A stretch of 64,000 nucleotides of DNA, from NCBI GenBank assembly GCA_022560615.1, contig JADFSR010000004.1, forward strand, positions 1 to 64,000, in the 5' to 3' direction. The notes below the pieces were generated by a model. The model searched no databases and had not been told where the DNA came from. It saw only the letters and a list, made by a program, of their open reading frames with translations. Every line of letters begins with the position of its first letter. The stretch's first letter is position 1. Positions 63,929 to 64,000 of this stretch are shown piece after piece. The position numbers were made by a program, and so were the translations under genes. Source of the stretch: Gemmatimonadota bacterium. Lineage in GTDB: Bacteria; Gemmatimonadota; Gemmatimonadetes; Longimicrobiales; Gaopeijiaceae.

Positions 63929-64000
63929 TGGTCCGCCCCCCCCGCCGGCGGCTCACCGTGCTCGTCTCGATCATAAAAGCCGAACGGTGGTTGGAAGACG
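63925..64000 (-). CDS. C-terminal end of a gluconate 2-dehydrogenase subunit-3-like gene (partial)
   Basis: Only the last ~25 codons are in the window. The frame reads FGFYDRDEHGEPPAGGADQ and then TGA, overlapping the GMC ATG as ATGA. Position and coupling match the small subunit that normally carries the Tat signal for the flavoprotein. A run of eight C (63936-63943) lies in this tail. The identity is inferred from operon position. Confidence 0.5.
   Translation of the reverse strand, partial: VFQPPFGFYDRDEHGEPPAGGADQ

Noticed and set aside
1-64000. CRISPR arrays, rRNA, tRNA, insertion sequences or prophage genes
   Set aside because: No regularly spaced repeats, tRNA-like folds, transposase or phage motifs were recognised by eye; structural RNAs could still be missed without a covariance-model search.

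Overview
The window is GC-rich and densely coded on both strands. It looks like a chromosome segment from a heterotrophic, Gram-negative-type bacterium of the Gemmatimonadota, with Acidobacteriota as second choice. The basis is the gene content: MacB/FtsX-type orphan permeases with a PadR regulator, a DUF1501 protein, Sel1 plus carboxypeptidase-regulatory plus plug-like secreted proteins, DUF6152, many soluble quinoproteins, and many Tat signals. No rRNA, tRNA, CRISPR array, transposase or phage gene was recognised. Taxonomy is inferred from family content only.

Layout. 1-4166: the end of a DUF1501 gene, a zinc-ribbon membrane protein coupled to a flavin monooxygenase, a VapBC-type module and a quinone oxidoreductase. 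4280-8706: Tat-exported enzymes (a HisC-like aminotransferase, a VOC protein and a MalY-like C-S lyase), then a convergent Tat-type sulfite oxidase-like gene. 8923-10064: a cysteine-rich membrane microprotein, a 50-residue secreted ORF and a histidine phosphatase. 10205-13227: PadR and an ADOP permease. 13348-13859: a RelBE-type module with a near-consensus, apparently leaderless promoter. 13902-16499: a benzoate-CoA ligase-like gene and an exported aldo/keto reductase.

16668-22154 is a plus-strand periplasmic redox operon: dihaem cytochrome c, quinoprotein alcohol dehydrogenase, haem/copper monooxygenase-like fusion, unknown secreted protein and cupin. 22164-28974 carries an exported methyltransferase, an MBL-fold hydrolase, an NHL protein, the relic of an internally deleted exported redox protein, a DUF481 barrel and a D-aminoacylase-like protein lacking its first metal motif. 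29168-32975 holds a tandem duplication of a Sel1/carboxypeptidase-regulatory/plug gene, the first copy broken by one in-frame TAG, followed by a shorter relative. 32987-37872 is a minus-strand operon (NHL lipoprotein, amidase, glucose-dehydrogenase-type quinoprotein). 38034-41155 pairs another quinoprotein with a secreted family of unknown function. 41195-44757 is a mixed group. 44771-47950 is a minus-strand Fe-S operon (CDGSH protein, NfuA, ATP-grasp, scramblase). 48062-50449 is a second orphan permease. 50537-56457 has a second haem/copper monooxygenase-like gene divergent from an operon of the unknown family, DUF6152, a small cytochrome, a quinoprotein and a cupin. 56497-63928 holds an NHL lipoprotein, a cytochrome lipoprotein, an SMP-30/hydrolase fusion and a GMC oxidoreductase with the tail of its partner subunit.

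Taken together, the region is largely an extracytoplasmic oxidation and hydrolysis island: four intact quinoproteins, several c-type cytochromes, two haem-copper monooxygenase-like proteins, three NHL propellers, an amidase, lactonase and hydrolases, and at least six Tat substrates. The main idea worth testing is that the haem-tethered copper monooxygenase-like proteins and the NHL propellers resemble the two halves of eukaryotic peptide-amidating enzyme and could act with the amidase and quinoproteins on amide- or amine-bearing substrates in the periplasm.
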